Below, piece by piece: positions 47,464 to 57,369 of a stretch of DNA of 64,000 bases (its first letter is position 1; each line of letters starts with the position of its first letter). A model generated the notes under the pieces. It saw only the letters and a program-made list of their open reading frames with translations. It ran no database searches and was not told the origin of the DNA. This DNA is from JAGRGG01 sp965217265 (GTDB lineage: Bacteria; Pseudomonadota; Alphaproteobacteria; Geminicoccales; Geminicoccaceae): NCBI GenBank assembly GCA_965217265.1, contig CBDCHP010000011.1, positions 806,001-870,000 of the forward strand, read 5' to 3'. Position numbers and translations under genes: made by a program.

Positions 47464-48852
47464 ATGACGGGCAACGGCACCTCGCTTTGGCGTCCAGAAC
47501 AGATCGAGGCGTTCAAGACCCGCCTGCGGGCGGCGCAACCGGTCCGCGTGCGGGGCGAGACGGCGTCCTCGACCGGCAACCTGATCGTCGTCAACGGGAT
47601 CAGCGGCTTTGCCACCATCGGCGAGACCTGCGAGATCCTGCCGAAAAACGCGCCGAAGCCGGTCCTGGCCGAGGTCGTCGGCTTCACCGAGCACACCAAC
47701 CTCGTCCTGCCCTACGCCGAGACCACCGGCATCAGCGCCGGCGACCCCGTCGTCTTGGACGGGGCCTCGCGCGGCTTGCGGCCGGACGCGTCCTGGCTCG
47801 GCCGGGTGATCGACGCGCTCGGGCAACCGGTCGACGGCAAGGGCCCCTTGTGCCCCGGATCCAAGGACTACCCGATCCAGGCGGCGCCGCCGGCGGCGGG
47901 CAAGCGGCGGCTGGTGCAAGAGCGCTTGTCGCTCGGCGTCAAGGCGCTCGATTTGTTCACACCTTGCTGCCGCGGCCAGCGCTTGGGCATCTTCGCCGGC
48001 TCCGGCGTCGGCAAGTCGAGCCTGATCTCGATGCTGGCGGCGAACAGCGACGCCGACGTGCTCGTCATCGGCCTGATCGGCGAGCGCGGGCGCGAACTGA
48101 ACGAGTTTTTGACCCACGTCCTGGGCGAGGCGGGCCAAAAGCGCAGCGTCGTCGTCGCCGCCACCTCCGACGCGCCGGCGATGCTGCGCCGCCGGGCCGC
48201 CTACGTCGCCATGACCGTGGCCGAATATTTCCGCGACCGGGGCCTCAAGGTCTTGTGCCTGATGGACAGCGTGACCCGCTTCGCCATGGCGCTGCGCGAG
48301 ATCTACTTGGCCGCCGGCGAGCCGCCGACGAGCAAGGGCTATCCGCCCGGCGTCTTCGCCGAACTGCCGCGGCTCCTGGAGCGCGCCGGCCCCGGCGAGG
48401 GTGAGGGCGACATCACCGGCCTGTTCTCGGTCCTGGTCGAGGGCGACGACACCAACGAGCCGGTGAGCGACACGGTGCGCGGCATCCTGGACGGCCACGT
48501 CATCATGGACCGCTCCATCGCCGAGGCCGGGCGCTACCCCGCCGTCGACGTCTTGAAGAGCCTCTCGCGCACGGCGCCCGCCTGCTACGGCGAGGCCGAG
48601 TGGGCGCTGGTGCGGCGCGCCCGCCGGCTGATGCAGGCCTACGCCGAGAGCCGCGAACTGATCGAGCTTGGCGCCTATCGCGGCGGCAACCCGACTCTTG
48701 ATGAGGCGATCCGGCTGCGCGGGCCGCTCGAAGACCTGCTGGCGCAGCGCGTCGGCGAGGCGGCGAATGCGGCGGGCGCCTTTGCCGGCTTGGCCGAGGT
48801 CTTGGGCGCCGAGGCCTTGGGCGCCGAGGCCTTGGGTGTGAGGCCGGCGTGA
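47464..48852 (+). CDS. fliI: Flagellum-specific ATPase FliI
   Basis: A 462-residue F1-like ATPase of the flagellar type III export apparatus. Walker A is FAGSGVGKSSLI, with GLIGERGRELNEF, LCLMDSVTRFAMALREIYLA and GEPPTSKGYPPGVFAELPRL. It energises export with FliH and FliJ. The C-terminus carries a small tandem repeat that adds LGAEALGAEALG. Followed by fliJ with 4-base overlap. Other flagellar genes are not in the window. Confidence 0.93.
   Translation: MTGNGTSLWRPEQIEAFKTRLRAAQPVRVRGETASSTGNLIVVNGISGFATIGETCEILPKNAPKPVLAEVVGFTEHTNLVLPYAETTGISAGDPVVLDGASRGLRPDASWLGRVIDALGQPVDGKGPLCPGSKDYPIQAAPPAAGKRRLVQERLSLGVKALDLFTPCCRGQRLGIFAGSGVGKSSLISMLAANSDADVLVIGLIGERGRELNEFLTHVLGEAGQKRSVVVAATSDAPAMLRRRAAYVAMTVAEYFRDRGLKVLCLMDSVTRFAMALREIYLAAGEPPTSKGYPPGVFAELPRLLERAGPGEGEGDITGLFSVLVEGDDTNEPVSDTVRGILDGHVIMDRSIAEAGRYPAVDVLKSLSRTAPACYGEAEWALVRRARRLMQAYAESRELIELGAYRGGNPTLDEAIRLRGPLEDLLAQRVGEAANAAGAFAGLAEVLGAEALGAEALGVRPA
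48801..48830 (+). repeat. Tandem 15-bp repeat in the fliI 3' end
   Basis: CTTGGGCGCCGAGGC occurs twice exactly, followed by a partial third unit. It adds LGAEA units to the FliI C-terminus in frame, outside the catalytic core. Confidence 0.85.
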
Positions 48853-49271
48853 GGCGCAATCCTTTCACTGCCCTGGTCGCGATCGAGGCGACCGAGTTCG
48901 ACCGCGAGCGCGCGGTCCTGCTCGGCCTTGAGGGCGAGCGCGCCGACCTCGTCGGCCGCCGCGACGCCGCCCGCGGCCACGTCAGGGCGGCGATCGAGGC
49001 GGCCGGCGACGGCGCCCACGTCGCCTTCTACGGCGGGCTGACCGAGGGCGGGCGCACCGCGCTTCTGCGCATCGAGGCGGCGCTGGCATCGCTCGACCAG
49101 AAGATCGCGGCCCAGCGCGAGGTCGTGCGGGCGCGGCGCGTCGAGCACCGGCGCTTCGAATCGCTGTGCGAGCGCCGCCTCGATGCCGACCGGGCCGAGG
49201 CCGATCGGCGCGAGGCGCGCGAGCGCGACGAGTTGGCCGTCCTTCGCCACGTTCACCGGCGGCGCGCTTAA
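48849..49271 (+). CDS. fliJ: Flagellar export chaperone FliJ
   Basis: A 140-residue, almost fully helical coiled-coil protein, directly after fliI with 4-base overlap (GTGA). The sequence is low in complexity (rich in Arg, Ala and Glu), as is common for FliJ, so the call relies mainly on position and size. It would connect FliI to the export gate. Confidence 0.75.
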   Translation: MRRNPFTALVAIEATEFDRERAVLLGLEGERADLVGRRDAARGHVRAAIEAAGDGAHVAFYGGLTEGGRTALLRIEAALASLDQKIAAQREVVRARRVEHRRFESLCERRLDADRAEADRREARERDELAVLRHVHRRRA

Positions 49272-49370
49272 GGGGATTCGAGCCGCTCGGGGGGCGTCCC
49301 CCGTCTTGCCGATCGGGGGCAAATCGGCGCAAGATGGCCTCCCACAGCGAACGACGAGGGAGAAACGCCG

Positions 49371-50369
49371 GTGACGGACCAGATGCGCTGCGTCGAGATC
49401 GACGGCCACGGCGGGCCGGGGGTGCTGCGGCCCATGAGCGGTCCCGTACCGAGCCCGAAACAAGGCGAGGTCTTGATCGAGGTGGCGGCGGCGGGCGTGA
49501 ACCGGCCGGACGTGCTGCAGCGCCAGGGCAACTACCCCGTGCCGCCCGGCGCCTCGCCGCTGCCGGGCCTGGAAGTCGCGGGCAAGGTCGCGGCGCTGGG
49601 CGAGGGCTGCGGGCGCTATGAGGTCGGCGACGCCGTCTGCGCGCTCACCCCCGGCGGCGGCTACGCCGAGTTCTGCGTCGCCCCCGAGCGCAACGCCCTG
49701 CCCGTCCCGGCGGGCATGGGCATGACCGAGGCGGCCGCGATCCCCGAGTCCTTCTTCACCGTCTGGCACAACGTCTTCGAGCGCGGCCGGCTCAAAGACG
49801 GCGAGCGCTTTCTCGTCCACGGCGGGTCGAGCGGCATCGGCACGACCGCGATCCAGCTGGCATCCGCCCGCGGCGCCACGGTCTACTGCACCGTCGGGAG
49901 CGCCGACAAGGCGAAGGCGTGCGAGGAGTTGGGGGCCGAGCGCGCCATCAACTACAAGGACGAGGATTTCGTCGCGGCGATCGAGGAGGCGACCGGCGGC
50001 AAGGGCCTCGATGTCATCCTCGACATGGTCGGGGGGTCGTACGTTGCGCGCAACATCAAGTCCCTGGCGATGGAGGGACGCCTCGTCCAGATCGCGTGGC
50101 TCGGCGGCTCCAAGATCGAGGCCAACTTCGCCCAGTTGATGCTCAAGCGCCTGACCTGGACCGGCTCGACGCTCCGGCCGCAGAGCGTCGACGCGAAGGC
50201 GCGCATCGCCGCCGCCCTCGAAGCCGAGGTCTGGCCCCTCTTGACCGAGGGCAAGGTCAAGCCGCTCCTGTTCAAGACCTTCCCGCTCGACAAGGCCGCC
50301 GAGGCGCACGCGCTGATGGAAAGCTCGACGCATATCGGCAAGATCGTGCTGGAGACCGGGCGGGGGTGA
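49371..50369 (+). CDS. NAD(P)H quinone oxidoreductase (PIG3-like, zinc-free MDR family)
   Basis: A 332-residue medium-chain reductase. The N-terminal EVLIEVAAAGVNRPDVLQRQ and GNYPVPPGASPLPGLEVAGK are typical of PIG3-type quinone reductases. The NADPH-binding motif is HGGSSGIGTTAIQLA. No structural zinc Cys cluster is present. It reduces quinones with NADPH. The GTG start has GGGAGA upstream. The stop TGA overlaps the first bases of repeat G. Confidence 0.88.
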   Translation: MTDQMRCVEIDGHGGPGVLRPMSGPVPSPKQGEVLIEVAAAGVNRPDVLQRQGNYPVPPGASPLPGLEVAGKVAALGEGCGRYEVGDAVCALTPGGGYAEFCVAPERNALPVPAGMGMTEAAAIPESFFTVWHNVFERGRLKDGERFLVHGGSSGIGTTAIQLASARGATVYCTVGSADKAKACEELGAERAINYKDEDFVAAIEEATGGKGLDVILDMVGGSYVARNIKSLAMEGRLVQIAWLGGSKIEANFAQLMLKRLTWTGSTLRPQSVDAKARIAAALEAEVWPLLTEGKVKPLLFKTFPLDKAAEAHALMESSTHIGKIVLETGRG

Positions 50370-50496
50370 ACGCTTCGCGTGCGCTGGGCGCGGCCTTCTT
50401 TTTCTCTTTTTGTTTTTGTCCGAGGCTGGCCCTCGGCGTTGAGGCCAGCCTTCTGCGTTAACACTGGCAAAAAAGCGAGCGCAACGCGAAGCGTTG
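50368..50496. repeat. Palindromic repeat, copy G (129 bp)
   Basis: Arms GAACGCTTCGCGTGCGC and GCAACGCGAAGCGTTGA, with the inner CCGAGGCTGGCC hairpin and TGCGTTAACACT marker. It lies between two plus-strand genes. The first bases GA belong to the TGA stop of the quinone reductase. Confidence 0.88.
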
Positions 50497-50552
50497 ACCG
50501 GTACGGCATCGTCGCCACATGAACGTCCCTAGACCATCACTAGAGGGCTACG

Positions 50553-50993
50553 ATGCCGCAAGAGGCAACGCTTGAAGAGGCCGCGGCGGCGATCGAGGAC
50601 GATTTCGCGTTCCTCGACGGCCCGCGCGAGAAGATCGAGCACGTCGTCGAGCTGGGCAAGGACTTGGCCCCGCTCGACCCCGTCCATAAAGTCGAGGCCA
50701 ACAAGGTGCGCGGCTGCCAAAGCCAAGTCTGGCTCGTCGCCGACCGCGACGGGGACGAGCGGCTGCGCTTTGCCGCCGACAGCGACGCCATCATCGTCAA
50801 GGGCCTGATCGCCCTTCTGATGCGCCTCTACGACGGCCGCACGCCAAGCGAGATCGAGGGCTCCTCGACGCAGGTGTTCGAGCGCATCGGCTTGGGCGCC
50901 ATGCTGACCCCCGGCCGCGCCAACGGCCTCTACGCGATGATCAACCGCATCCGGCAGATCGCGGCGGCGGTCAAGGCGCCGGGCGCGGCCTGA
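50553..50993 (+). CDS. sufE: Cysteine desulfuration protein SufE
   Basis: A 146-residue SufE. VEANKVRGCQSQVWL carries the catalytic Cys and VKGLIALLMRLYDGRTPSEI the conserved helix. It takes sulfur from SufS and passes it to SufB for iron-sulfur cluster assembly. The ATG at 50553 is set by family start PQEATLEEA. No suf cluster adjoins it here. Confidence 0.92.
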   Translation: MPQEATLEEAAAAIEDDFAFLDGPREKIEHVVELGKDLAPLDPVHKVEANKVRGCQSQVWLVADRDGDERLRFAADSDAIIVKGLIALLMRLYDGRTPSEIEGSSTQVFERIGLGAMLTPGRANGLYAMINRIRQIAAAVKAPGAA

Positions 50994-51007
50994 ACGGCCG
51001 GCCGCTA

Positions 51008-51558
51008 GACGGCTTCGAACGTCACGTCCGCGTAGACCTCGCCCAGCCTCAGCGTCACGTCCACCGCCGCGAGATCGACGACGGCGTCCTCCCCCTCCAG
51101 GGGCGTGATCCGCCACGTCGTCCCCTCACGGGTGTAGAGGTCGGCGGCGATGCGGTCCTGCTCCAAGAGGAGGTAGTGGCGAAGGCTCGGCAGCGTGCGG
51201 TAGAGGGTCCACTTGCGGTCGGCGTCGGCGGTACGGCGAGAGCGCCTCGACGACGACGACGGGGTGGCGCAGCCGGTTGCCGCTCTCGGGGCCGCACGAG
51301 ACGCTGACGTCGGGCCTGGGCGCGTTGTTGCCGGCCTCGACGCTCATGCCCCCCCGAACGGGCGGCAGGGGCCGCCACCTAGGGCGTTACCGAGCGCGAT
51401 CAGGACGTTGGCGGCGATCGCCTCGTGCGCGACGGACGGGCCGATCATCATCCTGACGACGCCGTCGAAGAACTCGAAGCTCCTCCTCCCCTTCCGCCCA
51501 GGCGAGGAAATCGTCGACGGTGCGCAAGATCGGGGCGGGGGTGGCAAGCTCGGCCATG
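51008..51558 (-). pseudogene. Uma2-family (DUF820) protein, multiple frameshifts
   Basis: Pieces in order on the minus strand but in different frames: LATPAPILRTVDDFLAWAEG, RRSFEFFDGVVRMMIGPSVA, HEAIAANVLIALGNALGG, APRPDVSVSCGPESGNRL, then GTTWRITPLEGEDAVVDLAA and VTLRLGEVYADV. This is the DUF820 pattern (compare the intact gene at 34557-35132), with at least three frame changes. Too broken to function. Confidence 0.75.
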
Positions 51559-51721
51559 CGTAGGCTTCCTTCGGCTGACGGGGCCGAGGCTACGACAGGT
51601 TGCCGTTCCAAGCCAGTCTGGGGCCAGGCCGGGGACGACGGAAGGCCGCAGCCATGGAACGCCGGGGCGGGACGGGACGTTGCAGCGGCCGTTTCTTGAC
51701 GGCAACGAGTGGAGAAGCCCG

Positions 51722-52735
51722 ATGACGTTCGATCTGAAACCTCTGCGCGACCAGCGCGTCGTCCTGACCGGGGCGTCGAGCGGCATCGGCCTCGCGACGG
51801 CGCGGCGGCTGGCAAGGCGGGGCGCCAAGCTCATCTTAGTGGCGCGCAACGTCGAGGCGCTGGAGGACGTGGCGCGCGAGTGCCGGGCTCTGGGCGGCGA
51901 GGCGCACGCGGTCGCGGCCGACGTCGGCGACTTCGAGGCCGTGGAGCGGGTCGCGCGCGAGGCCGAGAGGCACTACGGCGGCTTCGACACCTGGATCAAC
52001 GACGCGGGTGCGGCGATCTACGGCGCCGTGACCGACGTGCCCTTGGCCGACCAGCGGCGGCTGTTCGAGACCAACTACTGGGGCGTCGTGCACGGCTCCT
52101 TGATTGCGGCCGGGCGCCTGCGGCGCGGCACCGGCGGCAAGATCGTCAACGTCGGCAGCGTACTCTCCGACCGGGCGATGATCTACCAGGGCCCCTACTC
52201 CGCCACCAAGCACGCGGTCAAGGCGATCACCGACGCCTTACGCATGGAACTGGAGGCGGCGGGCGCCCCGGTCTCGATGACGCTGATCAAGCCGTCCGCG
52301 ATCGACACGCCCTACATGGAGCACGCCCGCAACTACTTCGACGCGGGCACCAAGAACCCGCCGCCGTCCTACGACCCGGACGTGGTGGCGAAAGCGATCG
52401 AGCACGCCTGCGAGCACCGCGTGCGCGACCTCGTCGTGGGAGCGGGCGGCTGGGCCGTGGCGGCGATGGGCTCGCTGGCCCCCCGCCTGACCGACTTCGT
52501 CATGGAGGCGGCGGGCAAAGTGATGCAATCGACCGACGATCGCGGCCGAAGCGCCCGACGCGACAACCTCGACGCCCCGCGCGAGGACGGTGCGGCGCGC
52601 TCAAGCCTATCGGGGTTCCCGGCGCGGCGCTCCAGCCTCTTCTTGGAGGCGCAGATGCACCCGGCGCTGACGGCGTTCGCCGTGGCCGGGGTGGGCCTCG
52701 CCCTCGTCGGCGCGCTCGGCCGGCGGCGGGGGTGA
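51722..52735 (+). CDS. Short-chain dehydrogenase/reductase with C-terminal membrane tail
   Basis: A 337-residue SDR. The NAD(P) motif is TGASSGIGLATARRL, followed by NDAGAAIYG (N-A-G), GSVLSDRAMIYQGPYSATKH (Ser, Tyr-x3-Lys) and PSAIDTPYMEHA. The C-terminal 60 residues end in a hydrophobic helix (ALTAFAVAGVGLALVGALG), suggesting membrane association. The ATG at 51722 has GGAG upstream. Substrate not known. Confidence 0.88.
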   Translation: MTFDLKPLRDQRVVLTGASSGIGLATARRLARRGAKLILVARNVEALEDVARECRALGGEAHAVAADVGDFEAVERVAREAERHYGGFDTWINDAGAAIYGAVTDVPLADQRRLFETNYWGVVHGSLIAAGRLRRGTGGKIVNVGSVLSDRAMIYQGPYSATKHAVKAITDALRMELEAAGAPVSMTLIKPSAIDTPYMEHARNYFDAGTKNPPPSYDPDVVAKAIEHACEHRVRDLVVGAGGWAVAAMGSLAPRLTDFVMEAAGKVMQSTDDRGRSARRDNLDAPREDGAARSSLSGFPARRSSLFLEAQMHPALTAFAVAGVGLALVGALGRRRG

Positions 52736-52867
52736 GGGCTTGAGGGCGCGCGCCATCCCCGGCCGCGGCCGCCCTGTCGGGCGAACGAGGTATTTCCCAC
52801 GAGCGCCGGAATGCGCTAGCATTAGACTTTGTGTTCAACCAATGAAGCCTTCAGGGGGGCTGAAATC

Positions 52868-54019
52868 ATGGGTCATGAGATCGTCGTCGCCGGGCGGGAC
52901 GCCGAAGGGCAGAAGTCGCGCCGGCGGTTCTTGAAGGGTGCTGGGATCGCCGGCGTCGCCGGTGCGGCCACCGTCGCGATGCCGAACGTCAGCCGGGCGC
53001 AGACGGCGAACCTGAAGATGCAGGGTGCTTGGGGGGCGACCGACATCTTCAACGAGTTCGCGATGGAGTACGTCGATCGCGTCAACGCGATGGCTGGCAA
53101 CCGGCTCAAGATCGACTACCTCATCGCCGGCGCGGTGGTGAAGCCGTTCAGCCTGCAAGACGCGGTCGACCAGGGCATCCTGGACGCCGGCCACCACGTC
53201 AGCGCGTACTGGTACGGTAAGCACAAGGCCGCGTCGCTCTTCGGCACCAGCCCGTGCTGGGGCTGGAACGCGAACGAGGGCCTCGCCTGGATCCACAAAG
53301 GCGGCGGCAAGGAATTCTACAACGAGCTGATCCAGGAGATCTTGGGCCTCAACATCGTCGGCTTCTTCGCCATGCCGATGCCGACCCAGCCCTTGGGCTG
53401 GTTCAAGGAGGCGCCGCAGTCGCCCGACGACATGAGGGGGCTCAAATACCGCACAGTCGGCCTCGCCGCCGACGTCATGCAAGAGATGGGCATGGCCGTG
53501 GCGCAGTTGCCGGGCGGCGAGATCCTGCCGGCGATGGAGCGCGGCGTGATCGACGCGTTCGAGTTCAACAACCCGACCTCGGACCGACGCTTCGGCGCGC
53601 AGGACGTGGCCAAGAACTACATGATGTCGTCGTATCACCAAGCGACCGAGTATTTCGAGATCATGTTCAACAAGGACCGGTTCGACGGTCTGCCGGCCGA
53701 GCACCAAGCGATCCTCGAATACGCCGCCGAGGCCGCCTCGACCTCGAACATCGCCACGGCCTACGACCAGTACTCCAAGGACCTGGAGTGGCTGCGCACC
53801 GAGGGCGGCGTCACGGTGCAGCGCACGCCGCAGTCGATCCTGGACGCCGAACTCGCCGCCTGGGACAAGGTCGTCGAGGGGCTTGAGGACGACGCGTACA
53901 TGAAGCGGGTGATGGACAGCCAAAAAGAGTGGGCCAAGCGCGTCGCGGCCTACGAACTGTTCAACGCGGCCGACTACAAGCTCGCCTACGAGCATTATTT
54001 CGGCGGCCTCGGCTTCTAG
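52868..54019 (+). CDS. TRAP transporter substrate-binding protein, Tat-exported (DctP/FcbT type)
   Basis: A 383-residue binding protein. SRRRFLKGAGIAGVAGAATV is a twin-arginine signal, unlike the Sec signals of most DctP proteins. KPFSLQDAVDQGILDAGHHV, MRGLKYRTVGLAADVMQEMG and FEFNNPTSDRRFGAQDVAKN are typical of the mannitol/chloroaromatic TRAP group, and the conserved Arg in the KYRTVG strand is present. It would deliver an organic acid to the following permeases. The start at 52868 is preferred because GGGGGG lies upstream. Confidence 0.88.
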   Translation: MGHEIVVAGRDAEGQKSRRRFLKGAGIAGVAGAATVAMPNVSRAQTANLKMQGAWGATDIFNEFAMEYVDRVNAMAGNRLKIDYLIAGAVVKPFSLQDAVDQGILDAGHHVSAYWYGKHKAASLFGTSPCWGWNANEGLAWIHKGGGKEFYNELIQEILGLNIVGFFAMPMPTQPLGWFKEAPQSPDDMRGLKYRTVGLAADVMQEMGMAVAQLPGGEILPAMERGVIDAFEFNNPTSDRRFGAQDVAKNYMMSSYHQATEYFEIMFNKDRFDGLPAEHQAILEYAAEAASTSNIATAYDQYSKDLEWLRTEGGVTVQRTPQSILDAELAAWDKVVEGLEDDAYMKRVMDSQKEWAKRVAAYELFNAADYKLAYEHYFGGLGF

Positions 54020-54101
54020 GCTCGACGATAACGACCAATGGCGCGGGGCGGTTCGACGCCGCCCCGGACGCCGCGTGCGGCCTTGAACGTGGAGGATCGA
54101 G

Positions 54102-54695
54102 ATGGACGCCTTCGTCCGCTTCGTCGACCGCTTGAGCATGTGGACCGGGCACGCGTTCGCCTGGGCCATCCTGATCCTGACCTTCGGCGTCTCCTACGAG
54201 GTCTTCGTGCGCTACGTCCTCAACAGCCCGACGTCCTGGGCCTACGACATCAGCTACATGATGTACGGCGCCCTGTTCTTGATGGCCGGCGCCTACACCC
54301 TGTCCCGCAACGGCCACGTCCGCGGCGACTTCCTCTACCGATTGTGGCCGCCCAGGGTGCAAGCCGCGGTCGACATGGTGCTCTACCTCTTCTTCCTCCT
54401 GCCCGGCTGCGCCGCACTCGCCTACTCGGGCTACTTCTTCGCCGCCCAGTCCTGGCGCTTTGGCGAGGTCAGCTTCTTCAGCCCAGCCGGGATCCCGATC
54501 TACCCGATGAAGACGCTGATCCCGATCGCGGGCGTGCTCTTGTGCCTGCAGGGCGTCGCCGAGATGATCCGCTGCTATCGCTGCATCCAGACCGGGCAGT
54601 GGCCGCCCCGGCTGCACGACGTCGAGGAGTTGGAGTCCGCCCTCGTCCACCAGCGCCGGGACGACCCTAAGCTTGAGCAAGGGGGCCGGGCATGA
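54102..54695 (+). CDS. TRAP transporter small permease (DctQ family)
   Basis: A 197-residue protein with four membrane segments (FAWAILILTFGVSYEVFVRY, WAYDISYMMYGALFLMAGAY, AAVDMVLYLFFLLPGCAALA, MKTLIPIAGVLLCLQGVAEM). The segment YVLNSPTSWAYDIS is the typical DctQ region. It overlaps the large permease gene by 4 bases. It is intact, unlike the other TRAP operon at 13.2-16.0 kb. Confidence 0.88.
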   Translation: MDAFVRFVDRLSMWTGHAFAWAILILTFGVSYEVFVRYVLNSPTSWAYDISYMMYGALFLMAGAYTLSRNGHVRGDFLYRLWPPRVQAAVDMVLYLFFLLPGCAALAYSGYFFAAQSWRFGEVSFFSPAGIPIYPMKTLIPIAGVLLCLQGVAEMIRCYRCIQTGQWPPRLHDVEELESALVHQRRDDPKLEQGGRA

Positions 54696-56011
54696 CCGAC
54701 CCGCAACTCGGCATCGTGATGATGGGCCTGTTCATCGCCCTCATCTTCCTCGGCTTTCCCGTCGCCTTCACGCTCTTAGCACTCTCGGTGTTCTTCGGCC
54801 TCTACGCCATGGACGTGCGCGTCTTCAGCCTGATCGTGCAGAACACCTACGACATCATGGCGAACGACGTGCTGACCGCCGTGCCGTTGTTCTTGTTCAT
54901 GGGCTACGTCGTCGAGCGCGCCAACATCCTGGACCGATTATTTTCGAGTATTCAGTTGGCCGCGCGCAACGTGCCGGCCTCGCTCGCCGTCGCGTCGCTC
55001 ATCACCTGCGCCCTCTTCGCGACGGCGACCGGCATCGTCGGCGCGGTCGTGACCTTGATGGGCCTCTTGGCCTTCCCGGCGATGCTCAAGGCCGGCTACG
55101 ACACCAAGCTCTCGGCCGGCGTCATCTGCGCCGGCGGCACGCTCGGCATCCTGATCCCGCCGTCGATCATGCTGATCGTCTTCGCGGCGGCCGCCAGCGT
55201 CTCGGTCGTCCAACTCTACGCCGCGGCATTGATTCCCGGCTTCATGCTGGCCGGCCTCTACCTCGTCTACACGATCGGGCGCGGCATCCTGAGCCCGGAA
55301 CTGACCCCGAAGCTGCCCAAGGAACAGGCCGACGTGCCGCTCGGGCAGGTGCTGGTGCTGCTCGCTGCCTCCTTCCTGCCGCTGGCCCTCCTGATCTTCT
55401 CGGTCCTGGGCGCGATCCTGTTCGGCCTCGCGACGCCGACCGAGGCCGCCGCGATCGGCGCCTTGGGCTCGCTCGTCCTGGCACTCGCCTACCGGGCGCT
55501 CAATTGGATCCGCCTTAAGGAGGCGGTCTACCTCACCGCCCGCACCTCGGCGATGGTCTGCTTTCTCTTCATCGGCTCGTGGAACTTCTCCTCGGTCTTC
55601 TCCTACCTCGGCGGCGAGAGCGTGGTCTCGGAGTTCGTCCTCGGCCTCGACCTGACGCCGCTCACCTTCCTCCTCCTCACCCAGTTCATCATCTTCCTGC
55701 TCGGCTGGCCCCTGGAGTGGACCGAGATCATCATCATCTTCGTGCCGATCTTCCTGCCGCTCCTGGTCCACTTCGACGTCGATCCGGTCTTCTTCGGCGT
55801 CCTCGTCGCCTTGAACCTGCAGACCTCGTTCCTCACCCCGCCGATGGCGATGTCGGCCTACTACCTCAAGGGCATCGCCCCACCGGGCGTGCAACTGACG
55901 CAGATCTTCGCCGGCTGTATGCCGTTCTTGAGCATGGTCTTCGTCGCGATGGCGCTGGTCTACATCTTCCCCGGCCTCGTCCTGTGGCTGCCCAGCATGA
56001 TCTACGGGTGA
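54692..56011 (+). CDS. TRAP transporter large permease (DctM family)
   Basis: A 439-residue channel subunit with about twelve membrane segments. AVPLFLFMGYVVERANILDR, ICAGGTLGILIPPSIMLIVF and LTPPMAMSAYYLKGIAP are family hallmarks. It uses a sodium or proton gradient with DctP and DctQ. It overlaps the downstream amidase gene by a GTGA. Confidence 0.9.
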   Translation: MTDPQLGIVMMGLFIALIFLGFPVAFTLLALSVFFGLYAMDVRVFSLIVQNTYDIMANDVLTAVPLFLFMGYVVERANILDRLFSSIQLAARNVPASLAVASLITCALFATATGIVGAVVTLMGLLAFPAMLKAGYDTKLSAGVICAGGTLGILIPPSIMLIVFAAAASVSVVQLYAAALIPGFMLAGLYLVYTIGRGILSPELTPKLPKEQADVPLGQVLVLLAASFLPLALLIFSVLGAILFGLATPTEAAAIGALGSLVLALAYRALNWIRLKEAVYLTARTSAMVCFLFIGSWNFSSVFSYLGGESVVSEFVLGLDLTPLTFLLLTQFIIFLLGWPLEWTEIIIIFVPIFLPLLVHFDVDPVFFGVLVALNLQTSFLTPPMAMSAYYLKGIAPPGVQLTQIFAGCMPFLSMVFVAMALVYIFPGLVLWLPSMIYG

Positions 56012-57369
56012 GCGGCGTGGCGAAACCTTCCGATCAGGCCGACTTCGTCGAGCCGAGCGCCACGGCGGCGCGGCGCCTGATCGAGGAGGGCAAGCTCGCC
56101 TCGGTCGAACTGGTCGAGGCCTGCCTCGCGCGGGTCGGCGCGCGCGAGGCGGAGGTCGGCGCCTTCGCCTTCCTCGACCCGCACCACGCCCGCCGGGGGG
56201 CCGAGGCGTGCGACGCCGCGCGCCGGGCCGGGCGGCCGCAGGGGCCCCTGCACGGCCTGCCCGTCGCGGTGAAGGACATCTTCGACACGGCTGACATGCC
56301 GACCGAGAACGGCACCGCCCTCCACGCCGGCCGCCGGCCGCGCAAGGACGCGCACGCCGTCGCCCGTTTGCGCGCGGCCGGCGCCGTCATCCTCGGCAAG
56401 ACCGTGACCGCCGAGATGGCCAACCTGACCCCCGGCAGGACCCGCAACCCGCACGACTTAAGCCGCACGCCCGGCGGCTCGTCGCAGGGCTCCGCCGCCG
56501 CCGTCGCCGACCGCATGGCGCCCTTGGCGATCGGCACGCAGACCAACGGCTCGGTGATCCGCCCGGCGAGCTACTGCGGCGTCGTCGGCTTCAAGCCGAG
56601 CTTCGGGCTGATCGGACGCTCCGGCGCCTTGTGCGTCAGCCGCCACCTCGACCAAGTCGGCGTCTTCGCCCGCGACGTCGCGGACGCGGCGCTTCTCGCC
56701 GACGCGCTCGTCGGCCATGACCCCGACGACCCGGACAGCCTGAACTGGGCCGCACCCCGCTTGAGCTGGACCCTGCGCCAGGACTGGCCGCTCGCCCCCG
56801 ACCTCGCCTTCGTCCGCACCCCCGTCTGGGATCAGGCCGACGCCGATACCCGCGCCGGCTTCGAGGAACTGGCCGGGGCACTCGGCGAGCGCGCCCGGCG
56901 CTACGACCTGCCAGACGGCATCGCCGCCGCCTGGGACGCGCACCGTTGCATCATGGAAGCCGACCTCGCCGTCAACTTCGCGCCCGAGTGGACGCGCGGC
57001 CGGGATCGCCTCAGCCCGGCGTTGCAGGCGTTGATCGAGCGGGGCCTGGGCCACGGCGCCCACGACTATATCCGGGCCCTAGCCGCGATCCCGAAGCTGC
57101 GCGCCAGCCTCGACCCCTTGTTCGAGCGGGCCGACGCGATCTTGACGCCCGCCGCCGCCGGCGAGGCGCCGCGTGATCTTGCCTCGACTGGCAGCCCGGC
57201 CTTTTGCACTTTGTGGAGCCTCTTGGGCTTGCCGGCCGTCATCCTGCCGCTCTTGACCGGCGCGAACGGCCTGCCGATCGGCGTGCAGCTCGTCGGCCGC
57301 CACGGCGAGGACGCCCGGCTCTTGCGCACGGCGGCGTGGCTCGCCCGCCACCTGGAGGAGACCGCGTGA
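56008..57369 (+). CDS. Amidase-signature hydrolase in the TRAP operon
   Basis: A 453-residue amidase. The catalytic Lys is in LPVAVKDIFDTADMPTE, the cis-Ser region is TQTNGSVIRPASYCG and the nucleophile region is TPGGSSQGSAAAVAD. The GTG at 56008 overlaps the dctM stop. It probably hydrolyses an amide imported by the TRAP system. The other TRAP operon (11.9-16.0 kb) also ends in an amidase, so the pairing recurs. Confidence 0.88.
   Translation: MSGVAKPSDQADFVEPSATAARRLIEEGKLASVELVEACLARVGAREAEVGAFAFLDPHHARRGAEACDAARRAGRPQGPLHGLPVAVKDIFDTADMPTENGTALHAGRRPRKDAHAVARLRAAGAVILGKTVTAEMANLTPGRTRNPHDLSRTPGGSSQGSAAAVADRMAPLAIGTQTNGSVIRPASYCGVVGFKPSFGLIGRSGALCVSRHLDQVGVFARDVADAALLADALVGHDPDDPDSLNWAAPRLSWTLRQDWPLAPDLAFVRTPVWDQADADTRAGFEELAGALGERARRYDLPDGIAAAWDAHRCIMEADLAVNFAPEWTRGRDRLSPALQALIERGLGHGAHDYIRALAAIPKLRASLDPLFERADAILTPAAAGEAPRDLASTGSPAFCTLWSLLGLPAVILPLLTGANGLPIGVQLVGRHGEDARLLRTAAWLARHLEETA

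Noticed and set aside
46165..48498. Long minus-strand open frame opposite GGDEF-EAL and fliI
   Set aside because: The plus-strand proteins carry GGDEF, EAL and Walker motifs; the minus frame has none.
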